Shown: positions 17,254-27,750, counted from the first letter of the stretch. The stretch is 43,495 nt of DNA from Gammaproteobacteria bacterium (GCA_003137095.1 PLET01000022.1:17205-60699); one strand, 5' to 3'. Numbers and translations: made by a program. Notes: a model not told the origin generated them from the letters alone.

Positions 17254-17769
17254 CTACTTGACCTTGACTCCGGTCAGGCGCTCGAGCTTGGCCCAGGGTT
17301 CGCCATTTTCACCCACCATGGCCCGCAGCCAGTCGCCCACCGTCTCACCATAGGGAATCAGCATCGAACGACCCCACCAGGGCTCATGATTCAACTGCAG
17401 CAGCTCTCCGCCGATGATCAGCAGTCCCACCAGCACCATGCCGCGGGCCAGACCGAACATGATGCCCATGACCCGGTCCAGGATGCCGAATCCGATCTGG
17501 CGCATGAAATGTCCCAGCAGCATGCCGAACACCACCCCGATCAGCACGACGGCGATCAGGACGATGATGCGCCCCACCCAGGGCCGCACCGCCGGCGCGG
17601 CCAGCAGGCCGCCGAGGTGCGATTCGACCACCGGACCGTAAACCCAGGCGGCCCAAATGCCCACCACCCAGAACACGAGCGAGACCGCCTCGCGTATGAA
17701 ACCGCGCAGCAATCCGGTGATGGTCGAGGCCAGCAGCACAAACAGAATGAGGACATCGGCTCCGGTCAA
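17254..17769 (-). CDS. cvpA: CvpA family membrane protein
   Basis: A 171-residue inner-membrane protein with four hydrophobic helices (about residues 3-22, 27-45, 62-85, 98-125). It carries the family's motif [16 protein letters not shown] and the Gly-rich segment [34 protein letters not shown]. CvpA is needed for colicin V production and for envelope stress tolerance in E. coli; its molecular function is unsettled. The TTG start at 17769 places the first helix exactly as in homologues and has GGTGGAAG upstream. It precedes purF as in most gammaproteobacteria. Confidence 0.93.
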   Translation of the reverse strand: MTGADVLILFVLLASTITGLLRGFIREAVSLVFWVVGIWAAWVYGPVVESHLGGLLAAPAVRPWVGRIIVLIAVVLIGVVFGMLLGHFMRQIGFGILDRVMGIMFGLARGMVLVGLLIIGGELLQLNHEPWWGRSMLIPYGETVGDWLRAMVGENGEPWAKLERLTGVKVK

Positions 17770-17850
17770 GCTTCCACCCCGAATCTCGCAACTGACATAT
17801 TCTACCGGAGGTGGCCGCAGCGTGCCGTGAAACGATGCGCAGTTGCGCGC

Positions 17851-18471
17851 TTACGTCGCCGGCGGAACCAGTGTCGCGGCGTGACCCTGCGCCTTGAGCT
17901 TCTCGACCGCCCGCACAGCCGCGTCCCGGTCGGCCATGGGACCGGTTCGAACTCGATGCCGCAGCTGCGCACCCGAGCCGCTGGTCGACAGATACACCGC
18001 GTAGCCCTGCGCCTTCAGTTGGCGGACGAGCTTTTCGGCGTTCTCCCGGCTCGCAAAGCTGCCGAGCTGCACCACCCACTCCCCGCCGGCTTGCAACGGC
18101 TTTGCCGATATGGGGGATGCCGCGGCGGATTCAACCGGCGCCACCGGGGCGCCGGCTGACTTTGGCAGTGGTTTGATCGGCGACCGCGCACCGCCGACCG
18201 GCGATGCAGTGGACGGCGAGGGTGCGGGGGATGCGCCGCCGGCGGCGATTGCGTTGCCCGGTGCCGCCCCGGCCGGCGGCGCCGCAGCGGCGGGCGCCGG
18301 CGAGGTTCGCGCGGAATCGGCCAGGTCGACGGTGTAGCTGCGCACGGCGTCGGGCGCCGCAGGCGGCGGCGCGCCCGGTTTGGGTCCCGACAGCATCTCC
18401 GGCACCACCAACACGATGATCGCCACCAGGATGCTGGCGCCCACCAGACGTTCTTTAACGCGACGATCCAT
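17851..18471 (-). CDS. dedD: SPOR-domain cell-division protein, DedD-like
   Basis: A 206-residue protein with one N-terminal helix (about residues 9-26, VGASILVAIIVLVVPEML), a long Pro/Ala-rich linker (about 30-125), and a C-terminal SPOR domain (about 128-205: WVVQLGSFASRENAEKLVRQ, LRHRVRTGPMADRDAA). SPOR domains bind denuded glycan strands at the septum, and DedD promotes constriction in E. coli. ATG 18471 gives the usual MDRRVKERLVGA start. Its first 17 bases overlap the end of folC. The space up to cvpA (17770-17850) contains TAGAAT on the minus strand near 17808, a possible -10 for cvpA-purF without a clear -35. Confidence 0.9.
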   Translation of the reverse strand: MDRRVKERLVGASILVAIIVLVVPEMLSGPKPGAPPPAAPDAVRSYTVDLADSARTSPAPAAAAPPAGAAPGNAIAAGGASPAPSPSTASPVGGARSPIKPLPKSAGAPVAPVESAAASPISAKPLQAGGEWVVQLGSFASRENAEKLVRQLKAQGYAVYLSTSGSGAQLRHRVRTGPMADRDAAVRAVEKLKAQGHAATLVPPAT

Positions 18472-19792
18472 GATCTGCAGCAGTATATTCGCGATCCCCG
18501 GCCGGCGGCAGCAAGCCTTTTGCCTCCAGCCAATCGAGTGCCGGACCGACCGTGTGGAAGGAGCCGAACACGACGATGCGATCGGCGCCGCCGGCGGCGG
18601 CGAGCGCCGCCTCGCAGGCATCGGCGACGCTGCCGGCGTGCGCGGCTGGGGCGTCCAGCTGTGCGGCGACGCGTGCGGCGAGCGCGGCGCCGCTGCTGCC
18701 GCGGACGCCGTCCGTCGAGGCAAACCACCAGCCGTCCACGCAGCCGCGCAGCTCTGCGGCGATCGACGGCGCGTCCTTGTCGGCGAGGATGCCGCAGACG
18801 GCCAGCGTGCGTCCGGCCACGGGCAATGCGCGCAAATTGCGCGCGAGCACCCGCGCCGCATCCGGGTTGTGGGCCACATCCAGTATCCAGGCCGGCAGGC
18901 TCGCGCGCACCGGCGCCAACCGCTGGAAGCGACCTGCCAGCCGCACCTGGGTCAATCCCCCGGACACCGCCGCCGCCGGCACATGGATGCGCGGCCCGAG
19001 CTCCTCGAGGACGGCAATCGCCGTGGCCGCATTGTCATACTGGGCATCCCCGCGGAGCGCCGGCGCCGGCAAATCCTCGAGGCTCCAGACGCTGCCGCGG
19101 TAGCTCCAGCGGGACCCGTGCCGGAGGACATCGTAATCGACGCCGAGCTGCTTGACTCTGGCGCCGACCGCCGCCGCGAGGTCGGTGAGCACTGCCGGCA
19201 TGCTGCGGCTGCCGAGTACGGCGGCGCGGCCGCGACGGAATATCCCGGCCTTTTCGCGTGCGATGGCATCCAAGGTGGTGCCGAGGAACTCCTGATGGTC
19301 CAAGCCGATGCTGACAACCACGGCGACGTCGGCATCTACCGCATTGACCGCATCGAGGCGCCCGCCCATGCCGATTTCGAGCACCCAGGCATCCAGCCGC
19401 GCCGACTCGAAGACCAGCAGCGCCGCCAGGGTGTTGTACTCGAAGAACGTCAGGCCGACGTCACCGCGCGCGCGCTCGATCCTCTCGAATGCCGCCAGCA
19501 GTTCTGCCGTGTCGACGAATCGCCCGGCGATGCCGATGCGTTCGCGGTAATCGCGCAGGTGCGGCGAGGTGAAGGCACCGACCCGCAAGCCCGCCGCCGC
19601 CATAATCGCCCCGCAATGGGCGGCCACGGAACCCTTGCCGTTGGTGCCGGCGATGCTGATCACCGGAGCGGCAGGCTTGTGCCAGTTCAGCCGCTCGAGC
19701 ACCGTCGTGATCCGTTCCAGGCCGAGATCGATGACCTGCGGATGCAGCGTCGCCTGGTAAGCCATCCATTCTTCGAGACTACGCAGCGACAC
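18455..19792 (-). CDS. folC: Folylpolyglutamate / dihydrofolate synthase
   Basis: A 445-residue Mur-ligase family enzyme that makes dihydrofolate and adds glutamate tails to folates. The ATP-binding loop GTNGKGSV is at 49-56, preceded by the folate-binding LGLERITTVLERL. Further landmarks are TSPHLRDYRERI, EIGMGGRLDAVNAVDADVAVV, GLDHQEFLGTT with the catalytic His and Asp, and the C-terminal WILDVAHNPDAARVL. It starts with GTG 19792, ten bases after accD, and overlaps the dedD-like gene. The order accD-folC-dedD-cvpA-purF is as in Pseudomonas and E. coli. Confidence 0.95.
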   Translation of the reverse strand: MSLRSLEEWMAYQATLHPQVIDLGLERITTVLERLNWHKPAAPVISIAGTNGKGSVAAHCGAIMAAAGLRVGAFTSPHLRDYRERIGIAGRFVDTAELLAAFERIERARGDVGLTFFEYNTLAALLVFESARLDAWVLEIGMGGRLDAVNAVDADVAVVVSIGLDHQEFLGTTLDAIAREKAGIFRRGRAAVLGSRSMPAVLTDLAAAVGARVKQLGVDYDVLRHGSRWSYRGSVWSLEDLPAPALRGDAQYDNAATAIAVLEELGPRIHVPAAAVSGGLTQVRLAGRFQRLAPVRASLPAWILDVAHNPDAARVLARNLRALPVAGRTLAVCGILADKDAPSIAAELRGCVDGWWFASTDGVRGSSGAALAARVAAQLDAPAAHAGSVADACEAALAAAGGADRIVVFGSFHTVGPALDWLEAKGLLPPAGDREYTAADHGSSR

Positions 19793-19802
19793 TCACCGGG
19801 AA

Positions 19803-20666
19803 TCAGGCGGCGACGGGTTCTTTGCCGGTCAGCAGGCGCAGAATCGCGCCGATGCGATCGCGCAATTCGCGCCGATCGATGATCATGTCGAGCGCGCCAT
19901 GCTCCAGCAGGAATTCGCTGCGCTGAAAGCCTTCGGGCAGCGTTTCGCGCACGGTTTGTTGGATGACCCGCGGACCGGCGAAGCCGATCAGGGCTTTGGG
20001 TTCGCCGATGTTGATGTCCCCCAGCATCGCCAGGCTCGCCGAGACCCCGCCCGTCGTCGGATCCGTCATCACGGAAATGAACGGCAGACGCGCCTCGGAC
20101 AGCCGCTTGAGCGCGGCGCTGGTCTTGGCCATTTGCAGCAGCGAGTACAACGCCTCCTGCATGCGCGCCCCCCCGCTCGCCGAGAAACACACCAGCGGCA
20201 TGCGATGCTCCAGGCTGTGCTCGACCGCGCGGACGAATTTCTCGCCCACCACCGAACCCATCGATCCGCCCAGGAAGCGGAATTCGAATGCACACGCGAC
20301 CACATCCAGCCCCGCCAGCTTGCCCGCCATCACGACCAGCGCGTCACGCTCGCCGGTCTGTTTCTGGGCCTGCAGCAGGCGGTCCTTGTATCGCTTGGAA
20401 TCCTTGAACTTGAGCGGATCCTCCGGCTCGATCTTGCCGGCAATTTCCGCCGTGGAACCCATGTCGAGGAATTTCAGCAGCCGTTCGCGGCCGTGGATGC
20501 GCATGTGGTGGCTGCATTTCGGGCACACATGGAGGTTGCGCTCGATCTCGGCCTTGTAGAGCACCGCGTCACAGGCCGGACATTTGGTCCACAGGCCCTC
20601 GGGCACCGAACGGGTGCGGCGCTCGGTTTTGATGCGCGACGGGACGATTCGCTCGAACCAGGACAT
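19803..20666 (-). CDS. accD: Acetyl-CoA carboxylase, carboxyltransferase beta subunit
   Basis: A 287-residue subunit that, with AccA, transfers carboxyl from carboxybiotin to acetyl-CoA, the first step of fatty-acid synthesis. The N-terminal four-Cys zinc finger is intact (C29/C32 and C48/C51, CPACD and CPKCS). The crotonase-like core carries [28 protein letters not shown] and the oxyanion-hole glycines in [13 protein letters not shown] 20666 gives the usual MSWFERI start. It begins eight bases after truA. The trpFBA genes that often lie between truA and accD in related bacteria are absent here. Confidence 0.97.
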   Translation of the reverse strand: MSWFERIVPSRIKTERRTRSVPEGLWTKCPACDAVLYKAEIERNLHVCPKCSHHMRIHGRERLLKFLDMGSTAEIAGKIEPEDPLKFKDSKRYKDRLLQAQKQTGERDALVVMAGKLAGLDVVACAFEFRFLGGSMGSVVGEKFVRAVEHSLEHRMPLVCFSASGGARMQEALYSLLQMAKTSAALKRLSEARLPFISVMTDPTTGGVSASLAMLGDINIGEPKALIGFAGPRVIQQTVRETLPEGFQRSEFLLEHGALDMIIDRRELRDRIGAILRLLTGKEPVAA

Positions 20667-20674
20667 GACCCATC

Positions 20675-21463
20675 TTAAACCAAAAGCCGGGCCTCCCACA
20701 TCGGAATGCGGAATGCAGGCGGATACTCGACGCGCCACAAATACAGCCCCGCGGCCGGTGCCGTGGCGCCCGCCAGGCGTCGCTCGCCGCTCGCCAGCAC
20801 CGCGGCCATGGCGGCCGCCGGATCGGCCGCCGTCTGCACCTCGAGCAGGGTGCCGACGATGTTGCGCACCATGTGATGCAGGTAGGCGTTGGCCGTGATC
20901 TCCAGCCATACGCAATCGCCGTCGCGCTGCACGTGCACCCGTTCGAGGCGCCGGATCGGCGTCTTGGACTGGCACTCCACCGAGCGGAACGCCGAAAAAT
21001 CATGCTCGCCGAGCAGCGTCTGCGCACCACGGTGCATGGCCTCCGCGTCCAGCGGCCGGTGCACCCACGCGGTGCGCATCCGCTGCAGGGCCGGGCGCGC
21101 GCTGCGGTTCATAATGTAATAGCGGTAGGTGCGCCGGATGGCCGAATGGCGCGCGTGGAACGCGCCGTCGACTTCCACTGCCCACTGCAGGGCGATGGAA
21201 GGCGGCAGACGGGTGTTGGAACCGAGCACCCAGGCGCGCGGCGTACGCGCGGCGCTGGTGTCGAAGTGGATCACCTGTGCGACCGCATGCACGCCGCCGT
21301 CGGTGCGCCCCGCGCAGACCGCCGCGACCGGGTGTCCGGCGACGAACCCTATCGCCTCCTGTACTGCGTCCTGGATCGATGCCGAATGAGTCTGGGATTG
21401 CCAGCCCGCGAAGTCCGTGCCGTCATATTCGACGATGGCGGCAACACGGCCCGTGGCAGGCAC
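20675..21463 (-). CDS. truA: tRNA pseudouridine(38-40) synthase
   Basis: A 262-residue TruA enzyme; it converts U38, U39 and U40 in the anticodon arm to pseudouridine. [14 protein letters not shown] near the start and the catalytic Asp55 in [10 protein letters not shown] are diagnostic, followed by RRTYRYYI and [19 protein letters not shown]. Start is GTG 21463, one base after the fimV stop (TGACGTG), so translation is probably coupled to fimV. The C-terminus runs eight bases short of accD. Confidence 0.96.
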   Translation of the reverse strand: MPATGRVAAIVEYDGTDFAGWQSQTHSASIQDAVQEAIGFVAGHPVAAVCAGRTDGGVHAVAQVIHFDTSAARTPRAWVLGSNTRLPPSIALQWAVEVDGAFHARHSAIRRTYRYYIMNRSARPALQRMRTAWVHRPLDAEAMHRGAQTLLGEHDFSAFRSVECQSKTPIRRLERVHVQRDGDCVWLEITANAYLHHMVRNIVGTLLEVQTAADPAAAMAAVLASGERRLAGATAPAAGLYLWRVEYPPAFRIPMWEARLLV

Positions 21464-21464
21464 G

Positions 21465-24400
21465 TCAACCGGGCAGGGATTCGATCAGGCGCTGCGCTTC
21501 CTGTTTCTGGCTGGCGGAGCCTTCCTGCACGACTTCTTCGAGAATGCTGCGCGCACCCTCCGGATCGCCCATGTCCATGTAGGCGCGCGCCAGATCGAGT
21601 TTGGTGCCCACTTCGCTCATGGTCACCGGTTCCAATTCCGGCAGGGCGAGTTCGGCGCGCTTGAGCTTGGCGGTGTCGGACTGGGTGCTGGTGCGCGCGG
21701 TCGACTGATCCGAGCCGTTCAGCGCCTCGCCCACGTCGAGATCCACGACGCGGCTGCGCTGACTGGCCTCGAAAACCTCGCTGGAAAAGACATCCTCGGC
21801 GGCGCGCGGCTGTTCCACCGTGTCGCCCACCACGTTGTCGCCGGCGCCGAGCGCCGTGGCCAGCCGATCCAGATCCAAGTCGACACTGTCGCCGCTGATT
21901 TCGCGCAGTTTCGAGGTAGATTCCAGATCGCCGCGCTCGGGTTCCTGCGGATCGACGATTCCGGCATTCTTCAGCCGCGAGGTCGAACCCGTGTCGTATT
22001 CCCGCGGCATCTGTACGGTCGGTGCCGAGTCCGGAGCGATGATCGAGGTCTTGATGTCGTCGTTGCTGGTCTCGAGTTCGGATATGAACGAAGCCTCGAG
22101 TTCGCGTTCGATCTCGGTCAGGTCGCGTTCGTGCGAGCGGCTGTCCGCCTCCGCCATCAGGCGGCGCGACCGGTCGTCCATGCCGGCGATCATGGTGGGC
22201 GTTTCGCCCTGATCGGTCTGCTCCAGGTGCGCCAGACTGGCGGGGGTGGAGCCGTTTTCATCCAGTCCGTCCAGATCCAATCCCAGATCGTCGAGCGAGA
22301 CCTCCGCGGTCTGTTCCGCACCGACCTGTCCGAGCTTGGTGGAAATCCGCCCGCGCACGTCCGCCGGGTTGACGATGGGCGATTCTGTCGTGGGCGCATC
22401 GTGGAAGTTCATGAGCTCGGATTCGACCGTGGGCTCATCGTGCGGCGCCACGGCGTGGGTGGTCGAATCGTCCGCACCGCGCTCCGGCGCATCCAGGGTG
22501 AAGTCCAATCCCGAGCCGCTCTTCAGGCCCCGCTCGGTGTCCGCCGCGATCGTGTCATCGCCCTCCTTGGCGAGCGAATGATCCAGACTGCTGCGTTCAC
22601 CCTCGGGATCGCCGAACAGGTCGATGTCGACGCGGTTCTCGCCGCCCTCGAGGTTCAGGTCGACCAGCGCACCCGCGCCGCGGCCGGAGCCCGCGGAGGC
22701 GGCGAACATCGGGTCGTCCGGGCAGATCTGCCTGCCCATGATGACGATCTTGTCCCACTCACCCGCAGGTGCCTGATCGCGGGTCGCCTGGAGCGCCTTG
22801 GCGGTCTGCAGAAACAGATCCTTGTTGCCCCAGACGAAATAGATTTCCAGCAGCTTGAGCTTGAGGTCGCGGCGATCCGGTTCGCGCTCGAGCGCGATGC
22901 GCACCAGGTCGGCGGCCTGGTCATACAGGCCGTAGGCCATGTGAAAGTCCGCCTCGGCCAGGGGATCGCCCTGATCGAGGTTGACCGCGCTTTCGCTCGA
23001 GAGGGTGTCATCGGGCGACGGCGGTTTGGTTTCGACCGTATCGCTGACGCGCTGCGCCGGGGCTTCGAATTCGGGCGTCTTGTGCTGGCCGGACTCTTCG
23101 ACCACGAACGCGGAGTCACGATTCTTGGCACGCAGCGCCATCAGCTTGGCGGTCGGATCGCGCCCTTCGTCGGCGACGTCGGTCGCGGCCATGGCGGCGA
23201 AATCGCCGATCTGATCCTGCTGCCGGCGCCTCCACGCGGCGAACCCCAGGCCCGCGAGCAGCGCCAGGATCACCGCGGCGGGAATCCACCAATTATCGGC
23301 GAGCCAGTCGATCCAGGTCCCGCCGGCGGCGGAACCGGGGGTCGCTGCCGGCGGCTTTTGCGCCACCACCGGCGCGGGCGGCGCTGTCGAGGGCACAGGC
23401 GCGGATGCCGTGGCCGGCGCAGGCGTCGCGGCAGCCGGGGGCGCGGGCGTCGGCGTCGGAGCCGGCGTGGGAGCCGGAGCGGCGGTGGGCGCCGGAGGCG
23501 CCGCGGCCACCACCGGAGCGGGCGGCGGCGCCGCCACCGGGGGCACCGCAGCGGCCGCGCCCAGCTTGCGCTGCAGTTCGCTGAGCTCCGCATTGCGCAC
23601 ATCGAGCAGCCGCTGCGACTGATCGAGCTTGTTTTGCAAATCCTGGATCTTGTCCTTCAAGGCGGCGTCGGCATTCGTCTCGCCGGTTTGACCCGTACCC
23701 GGCTTCGCCCCGGCGCCTGCCGGCGCCGCGGTACCGGCCGGGGTCACCAGCCGCAGGTGGCCATTGCCGGCGACACGGCCGTGCCAGGCGGACATCTGGC
23801 GGCGCACTTCGCTGATGGCCTCGGTTTGATTCAGGGCGGCGATTTCATCGGCACCCGGTACGCGCAGAATGGCACCGCGTCGCAGAAGATTGATGTTGCC
23901 CTCGAATGCCTGGTTGTTCGCGCGGTACAGGGCGATCATGGTCTGGTCAACCGCGGCCGGATCGGTCGTGCCCGGCCGCAGGCTGCGCGCAATGCGCGAC
24001 AAGGTGTCGCCCTTGGCGACGCGATAGGTGCCGGCGACGGCGGGCACCACCGCAGCCGGCGCCGGATTCGATTCAGGCTGGGTCTGCGGCGCGCGCGGCG
24101 GCGCAGCGGCGGGACGCGGCGGCGGAGCGGTCGGCGCCGTCACCGGTGCGGCCAGTGGCGCGGCCACCGGCGCGGCCCCGGCCGCGCTTTCGCCCGGCGT
24201 GTACACCGGCGGGTCGAGCAGCACGGTGTATTCGCGCATCAAGCGCCCGCGCGCCCAATTGACTTCGACCAGGAAGGTGACGAACGGCTCGGGAATCGCA
24301 TCGCTGGAGCGCACCATCAACACGTCGCGGCCGTCCTTGCCCTTGCCGACCTTGAAGGTCAGGCTCGACAAGAACGGCGGCCGGTCGATTCCGTAGCGGG

Positions 24401-24596
24401 TGAAGGCATCGCGGCCGGCAAGCGATGCACGCAGTGCGGTCAATTCATCGGGGGTGGCCGCGATCAGGTCGATGTCCGCGTTCAACGGCTCGTTCAGGGC
24501 AGAATTCAAATGAATCTCGCCGAGGCCCAACGCCCAAGACAATGACGGGCATAGGAGACACGCCGTGATCAGCAGGCGAGGCAGCATCGCGGACAT
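21465..24596 (-). CDS. fimV: FimV pilus-assembly / polar hub protein
   Basis: A 1043-residue FimV. Known role: polar inner-membrane protein needed for type IV pilus assembly, PilMNOPQ function and c-di-GMP/cAMP signalling in Pseudomonas. A signal peptide (about residues 1-23) is followed by the FimV N-domain (LGLGEIHLNSALNEPLNADI), a Pro/Ala linker, a LysM peptidoglycan-binding domain from about 191 (YRVAKGDTLSRIARSLRPG), a coiled coil (DKIQDLQNKLDQSQRLLDVRN), a second very Pro/Ala-rich linker, and one membrane helix (about 432-455). A long acidic cytoplasmic part with TPR-like helices ends in the FimV C-domain (DLARAYMDMGDPEGARSILEEVV). ATG 24596 has GGAG five bases upstream. The 104 bases up to usg are AT-rich and probably hold its promoter, but no clean -35/-10 pair was found. 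Confidence 0.95.
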   Translation of the reverse strand: MSAMLPRLLITACLLCPSLSWALGLGEIHLNSALNEPLNADIDLIAATPDELTALRASLAGRDAFTRYGIDRPPFLSSLTFKVGKGKDGRDVLMVRSSDAIPEPFVTFLVEVNWARGRLMREYTVLLDPPVYTPGESAAGAAPVAAPLAAPVTAPTAPPPRPAAAPPRAPQTQPESNPAPAAVVPAVAGTYRVAKGDTLSRIARSLRPGTTDPAAVDQTMIALYRANNQAFEGNINLLRRGAILRVPGADEIAALNQTEAISEVRRQMSAWHGRVAGNGHLRLVTPAGTAAPAGAGAKPGTGQTGETNADAALKDKIQDLQNKLDQSQRLLDVRNAELSELQRKLGAAAAVPPVAAPPPAPVVAAAPPAPTAAPAPTPAPTPTPAPPAAATPAPATASAPVPSTAPPAPVVAQKPPAATPGSAAGGTWIDWLADNWWIPAAVILALLAGLGFAAWRRRQQDQIGDFAAMAATDVADEGRDPTAKLMALRAKNRDSAFVVEESGQHKTPEFEAPAQRVSDTVETKPPSPDDTLSSESAVNLDQGDPLAEADFHMAYGLYDQAADLVRIALEREPDRRDLKLKLLEIYFVWGNKDLFLQTAKALQATRDQAPAGEWDKIVIMGRQICPDDPMFAASAGSGRGAGALVDLNLEGGENRVDIDLFGDPEGERSSLDHSLAKEGDDTIAADTERGLKSGSGLDFTLDAPERGADDSTTHAVAPHDEPTVESELMNFHDAPTTESPIVNPADVRGRISTKLGQVGAEQTAEVSLDDLGLDLDGLDENGSTPASLAHLEQTDQGETPTMIAGMDDRSRRLMAEADSRSHERDLTEIERELEASFISELETSNDDIKTSIIAPDSAPTVQMPREYDTGSTSRLKNAGIVDPQEPERGDLESTSKLREISGDSVDLDLDRLATALGAGDNVVGDTVEQPRAAEDVFSSEVFEASQRSRVVDLDVGEALNGSDQSTARTSTQSDTAKLKRAELALPELEPVTMSEVGTKLDLARAYMDMGDPEGARSILEEVVQEGSASQKQEAQRLIESLPG

Positions 24597-24700
24597 TCCT
24601 ACTCCAAAAATGCCGGCAGGCAAGCACTTAAAGTTCATTGTGTTAGAGGCGCTTGGAAGCCAATTCTCATTTGCCCTGTAAATAAGTTTTGAACTATAGC

Positions 24701-25729
24701 TCACTGCGAACCATTTACCAAAATCTGGGCCGCCGAAACTGCGTTATGCGCCGCACATTTCCGAACATTATCGGCCATCACCCAAAAATTTAGAGACCGG
24801 TCACGGCTCGGATCGGTACGGATGCGCCCCACATACACCTGATCGGGGGCGGAGGCCAGAACCGCCGGTGTCGGTACTTGCGCAGCCGAGTCCGGTTCAA
24901 TGACACTCAGCCCATTGCTGCTATGCAGCATAGCCGCGGCGGCGGCGGCGGACAACTCGCGTTCGAGCCGCACGTGCACCGCCAAGCCGTGGCCGAAGAA
25001 CACCGGCACCCGGACCGCGGTGATATTGATCTGCAGGTCCGGCAAACCGAGCACGCGGCGGGTTTCGGCAATCATGCGCGCCTCCTCCCGGGACATGCCA
25101 TCCGCGCCGAGATCATCGACCAGCGGGATCACGTTGAAGGCGATCTGGCGGCCGAAGCTGCGGCCGGCCGCCTTCTTGCCGCTCAGCAGGGCCACGGTCT
25201 CCGCCGCCAACGCTTCCATGGCCGCGCGCCCCCTGCCCGACACCGCATGGTAGGTCGCGACCTCGACCCGTTCGAGCCCCGCCGCCGCATGCAGCGGTGC
25301 AAGCGCGGTCGCGAGTGCGACGCTGGCGCTGCCCGGCAGCGCGATCAGCCCGCGCATCGATTGTCGCGCCAGCACCCCGGCATTGACGTCGACCGCCACC
25401 AGCGGCACCTCGCTGCGGCCTCGAAACGCACTGGAGCTGTCGATCACCCATGCATGGCGTGCAGCGGCCTCGGCATAGCGCTCGGCCACCGCTGCACGGC
25501 TGCAAAAGAACACCAGATCGACCCGCGAGAAATCGAATGCGTCGATCGCGCCTACCTCGATTTTGCGATCCGCGGCGCCCGTCTGCGCGCCGATATCCCG
25601 GGCATCCTCGAGCGCATGCAGCTCGGCATATTCGATTTTGCGCGACCCGATCTCGTCGATCACCGCCTCCCCGATCAGGCTGGTGGCGCCGACCACGGCG
25701 ATGCGCAGGGTCGCGGCGATGGCGTTCAC
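24701..25729 (-). CDS. usg: Usg-like homologue of aspartate-semialdehyde dehydrogenase, catalytic Cys missing
   Basis: A 342-residue member of the aspartate-semialdehyde dehydrogenase family. NADP-fold motif [53 protein letters not shown] and [14 protein letters not shown] all align with Asd. At the place where active enzymes have the nucleophile Cys (NPNCxT), this protein reads LPGSAS, with Ser134 in place of Cys. It is therefore more like Usg-1 and the second Asd-like protein that precedes fimV in Pseudomonas than like true Asd, and is probably not an active dehydrogenase. A real asd gene is not in this window. GTG 25729 overlaps the aroC stop by four bases (GTGA). Function of Usg-type proteins is not established. 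Confidence 0.85.
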   Translation of the reverse strand: MNAIAATLRIAVVGATSLIGEAVIDEIGSRKIEYAELHALEDARDIGAQTGAADRKIEVGAIDAFDFSRVDLVFFCSRAAVAERYAEAAARHAWVIDSSSAFRGRSEVPLVAVDVNAGVLARQSMRGLIALPGSASVALATALAPLHAAAGLERVEVATYHAVSGRGRAAMEALAAETVALLSGKKAAGRSFGRQIAFNVIPLVDDLGADGMSREEARMIAETRRVLGLPDLQINITAVRVPVFFGHGLAVHVRLERELSAAAAAAMLHSSNGLSVIEPDSAAQVPTPAVLASAPDQVYVGRIRTDPSRDRSLNFWVMADNVRKCAAHNAVSAAQILVNGSQ

Positions 25730-26823
25730 GGTCGCGCCATGATGTTCGGGGTGCCCGACACGACGTCGGCGCATTGCGCGCGGTGGCGCAGATGGTGATC
25801 CATGAGCACGATGGCGAGCATGGCCTCGGCAATGGGGGTGGCGCGGATGCCGACGCACGGATCGTGGCGTCCGGTAGTGATGATCTCGGCCGGGTTGCCC
25901 TGCACGTCGATGGTCTGTCCGGGCACCGTGATGCTCGAGGTCGGCTTGAGCGCGAGGCTGACCACGATGTCCTGTCCGGAGGAGATGCCGCCGAGCACGC
26001 CGCCCGCATGATTGCTCTTGAAGCCGTGCGGCGTGAGCTCGTCGCGATGCTCGGATCCGCGTTGCGAGACACTGCGAAACCCGTCGCCGATCTCCACGCC
26101 CTTGACGGCGTTGATGCCCATCATGGCGCTCGCCAGGTCCGCGTCGAGGCGTCCGAAGACCGGCTCGCCCAGGCCGGGGGGCACGCCGCTCGCGACCACC
26201 GTGACGCGCGCGCCGATGGAATCCCCCGCTTCGCGGATCTTCCAGATGAATTCCTCGAGTTCCCGGATGCGGCTGGGATCGGGGCAGAAGAACGGATTGT
26301 CGCGCGCGGCCGCCGGATCGAGCGGCTCGAGCACGAGCGGTCCGAGCTGCGCAAGGTACCCGACGATGGCCACGTGCAGCCTCTCCGCCAGATATTTTCG
26401 GGCGATGGCCCCCGCCGCGACGCGCATGACGGTTTCGCGCGCCGATGAACGGCCGCCGCCGCGATAATCCCGAAAGCCGTATTTTTGCTGGTAGGTGTAG
26501 TCGGCATGTCCGGGCCGGAACCGATCCTTGATTTTTTCGTAGTCGCGCGAGCGCTGATCCTCGTTGTTGACCAGCAGGCCGATCGGCGTGCCCGTGGTCA
26601 TCCCCTCGAAAACCCCGGACAGGATGCGCACCGTGTCCGACTCGCGCCGCTGAGTGGTGAACTGCGAGGTTCCGGGACGCCGGCGCTCGACGTCGGCTTG
26701 CAGGTCCGCCTCGCTCAACGCCAGTCCGGGCGGGCAACCGTCGACGATGCAGCCGAGCGCCGGGCCGTGGCTCTCACCGAAGCTGGTCACCGTGAACATT
26801 TTTCCGAAAGTATTTCCGGCCAC
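25726..26823 (-). CDS. aroC: Chorismate synthase
   Basis: A 365-residue enzyme that makes chorismate from 5-enolpyruvylshikimate-3-phosphate using reduced FMN, the last common step to aromatic amino acids. Signatures are [18 protein letters not shown] at the start (with the conserved His), [35 protein letters not shown], and the late [17 protein letters not shown] and KPTSSI motifs. Start is GTG 26823, sharing one base with the prmB stop (TAGTG). The downstream usg gene overlaps by four bases. The stop-start overlaps suggest coupled translation of prmB-aroC-usg. Confidence 0.97.
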   Translation of the reverse strand: MAGNTFGKMFTVTSFGESHGPALGCIVDGCPPGLALSEADLQADVERRRPGTSQFTTQRRESDTVRILSGVFEGMTTGTPIGLLVNNEDQRSRDYEKIKDRFRPGHADYTYQQKYGFRDYRGGGRSSARETVMRVAAGAIARKYLAERLHVAIVGYLAQLGPLVLEPLDPAAARDNPFFCPDPSRIRELEEFIWKIREAGDSIGARVTVVASGVPPGLGEPVFGRLDADLASAMMGINAVKGVEIGDGFRSVSQRGSEHRDELTPHGFKSNHAGGVLGGISSGQDIVVSLALKPTSSITVPGQTIDVQGNPAEIITTGRHDPCVGIRATPIAEAMLAIVLMDHHLRHRAQCADVVSGTPNIMARP

Positions 26824-27719
26824 TACTGCCCAATCTCCAGGTTCGCGCCCAAGTCCTGCGCCCGCAATACGAAAACGCCGCCGCCGCCCATGTCGATATG
26901 GGGCCAGATGAACCGCAGATGCGGGAAGCTCCGCAGCAGCGCACGCTCGGAATTGCCCACCTCGACCACCAGGATGCCGCCGTCCGACAGATGCCGGTGC
27001 GCACCCGCCAGAATGACCCGCACCGCATCCAGCCCGTCGGCGCCCGCGGCGAGACCGAGTTTCGGCTCGTGCCGGTATTCGCGCGGCAGGCGGCGGATCT
27101 CGGCGCGCCCCACATAGGGCGGATTGCTCACGATGATATCGTAACGGCGGCCCCGCACCGCGTCGAAATAATCGGAGCGCAGCACTGCGACGCGGGCGGT
27201 GAGGCCGAGCTTGCGCGCATTGCGGCGGCAGACCGCGAGTGCCCCGGCGCTGATGTCCACGGCGTCGACCGCTGCGCGCGGAAACGACCGCGCACAGGCC
27301 ATGGCGATCGCGCCCGAGCCGGTGCCGAGATCCAGGATGCGGCGCACGCGCCGCGCCCCGATCCATGGATGGAAGCGCCGCTGCACGAGTCCGGCGATCG
27401 GCGAGCGCGGCACCAACACGCGCTCGTCCACGTACAGCTCGAGTCCGGCGAAAAAGGCGCGCCGGGTGAGGTACGCAAGCGGTACGCGTTCGGTCATGCG
27501 ACGCTGCAGCAATTCGTCGACCCGCCGGCGGTGGCGCAGCGACAGCGGCCGCAGGTACGCGCGCGCGCCGGCCTTGTGGGCGATACCGGCGGCGAAGAAC
27601 ACCAGCTCCGCCGCTTCATCGCGCGCGTTGTCGGTGCCGTGCCCGAAGTGCACGCCGGCCCGTCCGAGCACGCGCGCGCAGCGTGCGATGGCCGCGCCGA
27701 CGGTTTCCATTTCAGACAC
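26823..27719 (-). CDS. prmB: Ribosomal protein L3 glutamine methyltransferase
   Basis: A 298-residue methyltransferase of the HemK/PrmB group, which methylates a Gln in ribosomal protein L3. The N-terminal helical domain is followed by [36 protein letters not shown], the SAM-binding [14 protein letters not shown], and the catalytic NPPY in [10 protein letters not shown]. It is adjacent to aroC as in many gammaproteobacteria, which favours PrmB over PrmC. GTG 27719 has GGAAAG about seven bases upstream; ATG 27710 is an alternative. It is divergent from the SCO gene. Confidence 0.93.
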   Translation of the reverse strand: MSEMETVGAAIARCARVLGRAGVHFGHGTDNARDEAAELVFFAAGIAHKAGARAYLRPLSLRHRRRVDELLQRRMTERVPLAYLTRRAFFAGLELYVDERVLVPRSPIAGLVQRRFHPWIGARRVRRILDLGTGSGAIAMACARSFPRAAVDAVDISAGALAVCRRNARKLGLTARVAVLRSDYFDAVRGRRYDIIVSNPPYVGRAEIRRLPREYRHEPKLGLAAGADGLDAVRVILAGAHRHLSDGGILVVEVGNSERALLRSFPHLRFIWPHIDMGGGGVFVLRAQDLGANLEIGQ

Positions 27720-27750
27720 GGTTTTCTTTCCAGTATGGGATAATCGCCGC

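Noticed and set aside
15804-17261. A 485-residue plus-strand frame
   Set aside because: It is entirely antisense to purF, which has all its motifs.
23400-23560. Repetitive GC-rich stretch that might be a tandem repeat element
   Set aside because: It encodes the Pro/Ala/Thr-rich linker of FimV in frame; the repeats come from codon and residue bias.
21417-24545. A 1042-residue plus-strand frame
   Set aside because: It is antisense to fimV and low-complexity in Gly, Arg and His, the mirror of the Pro/Ala linkers of FimV.
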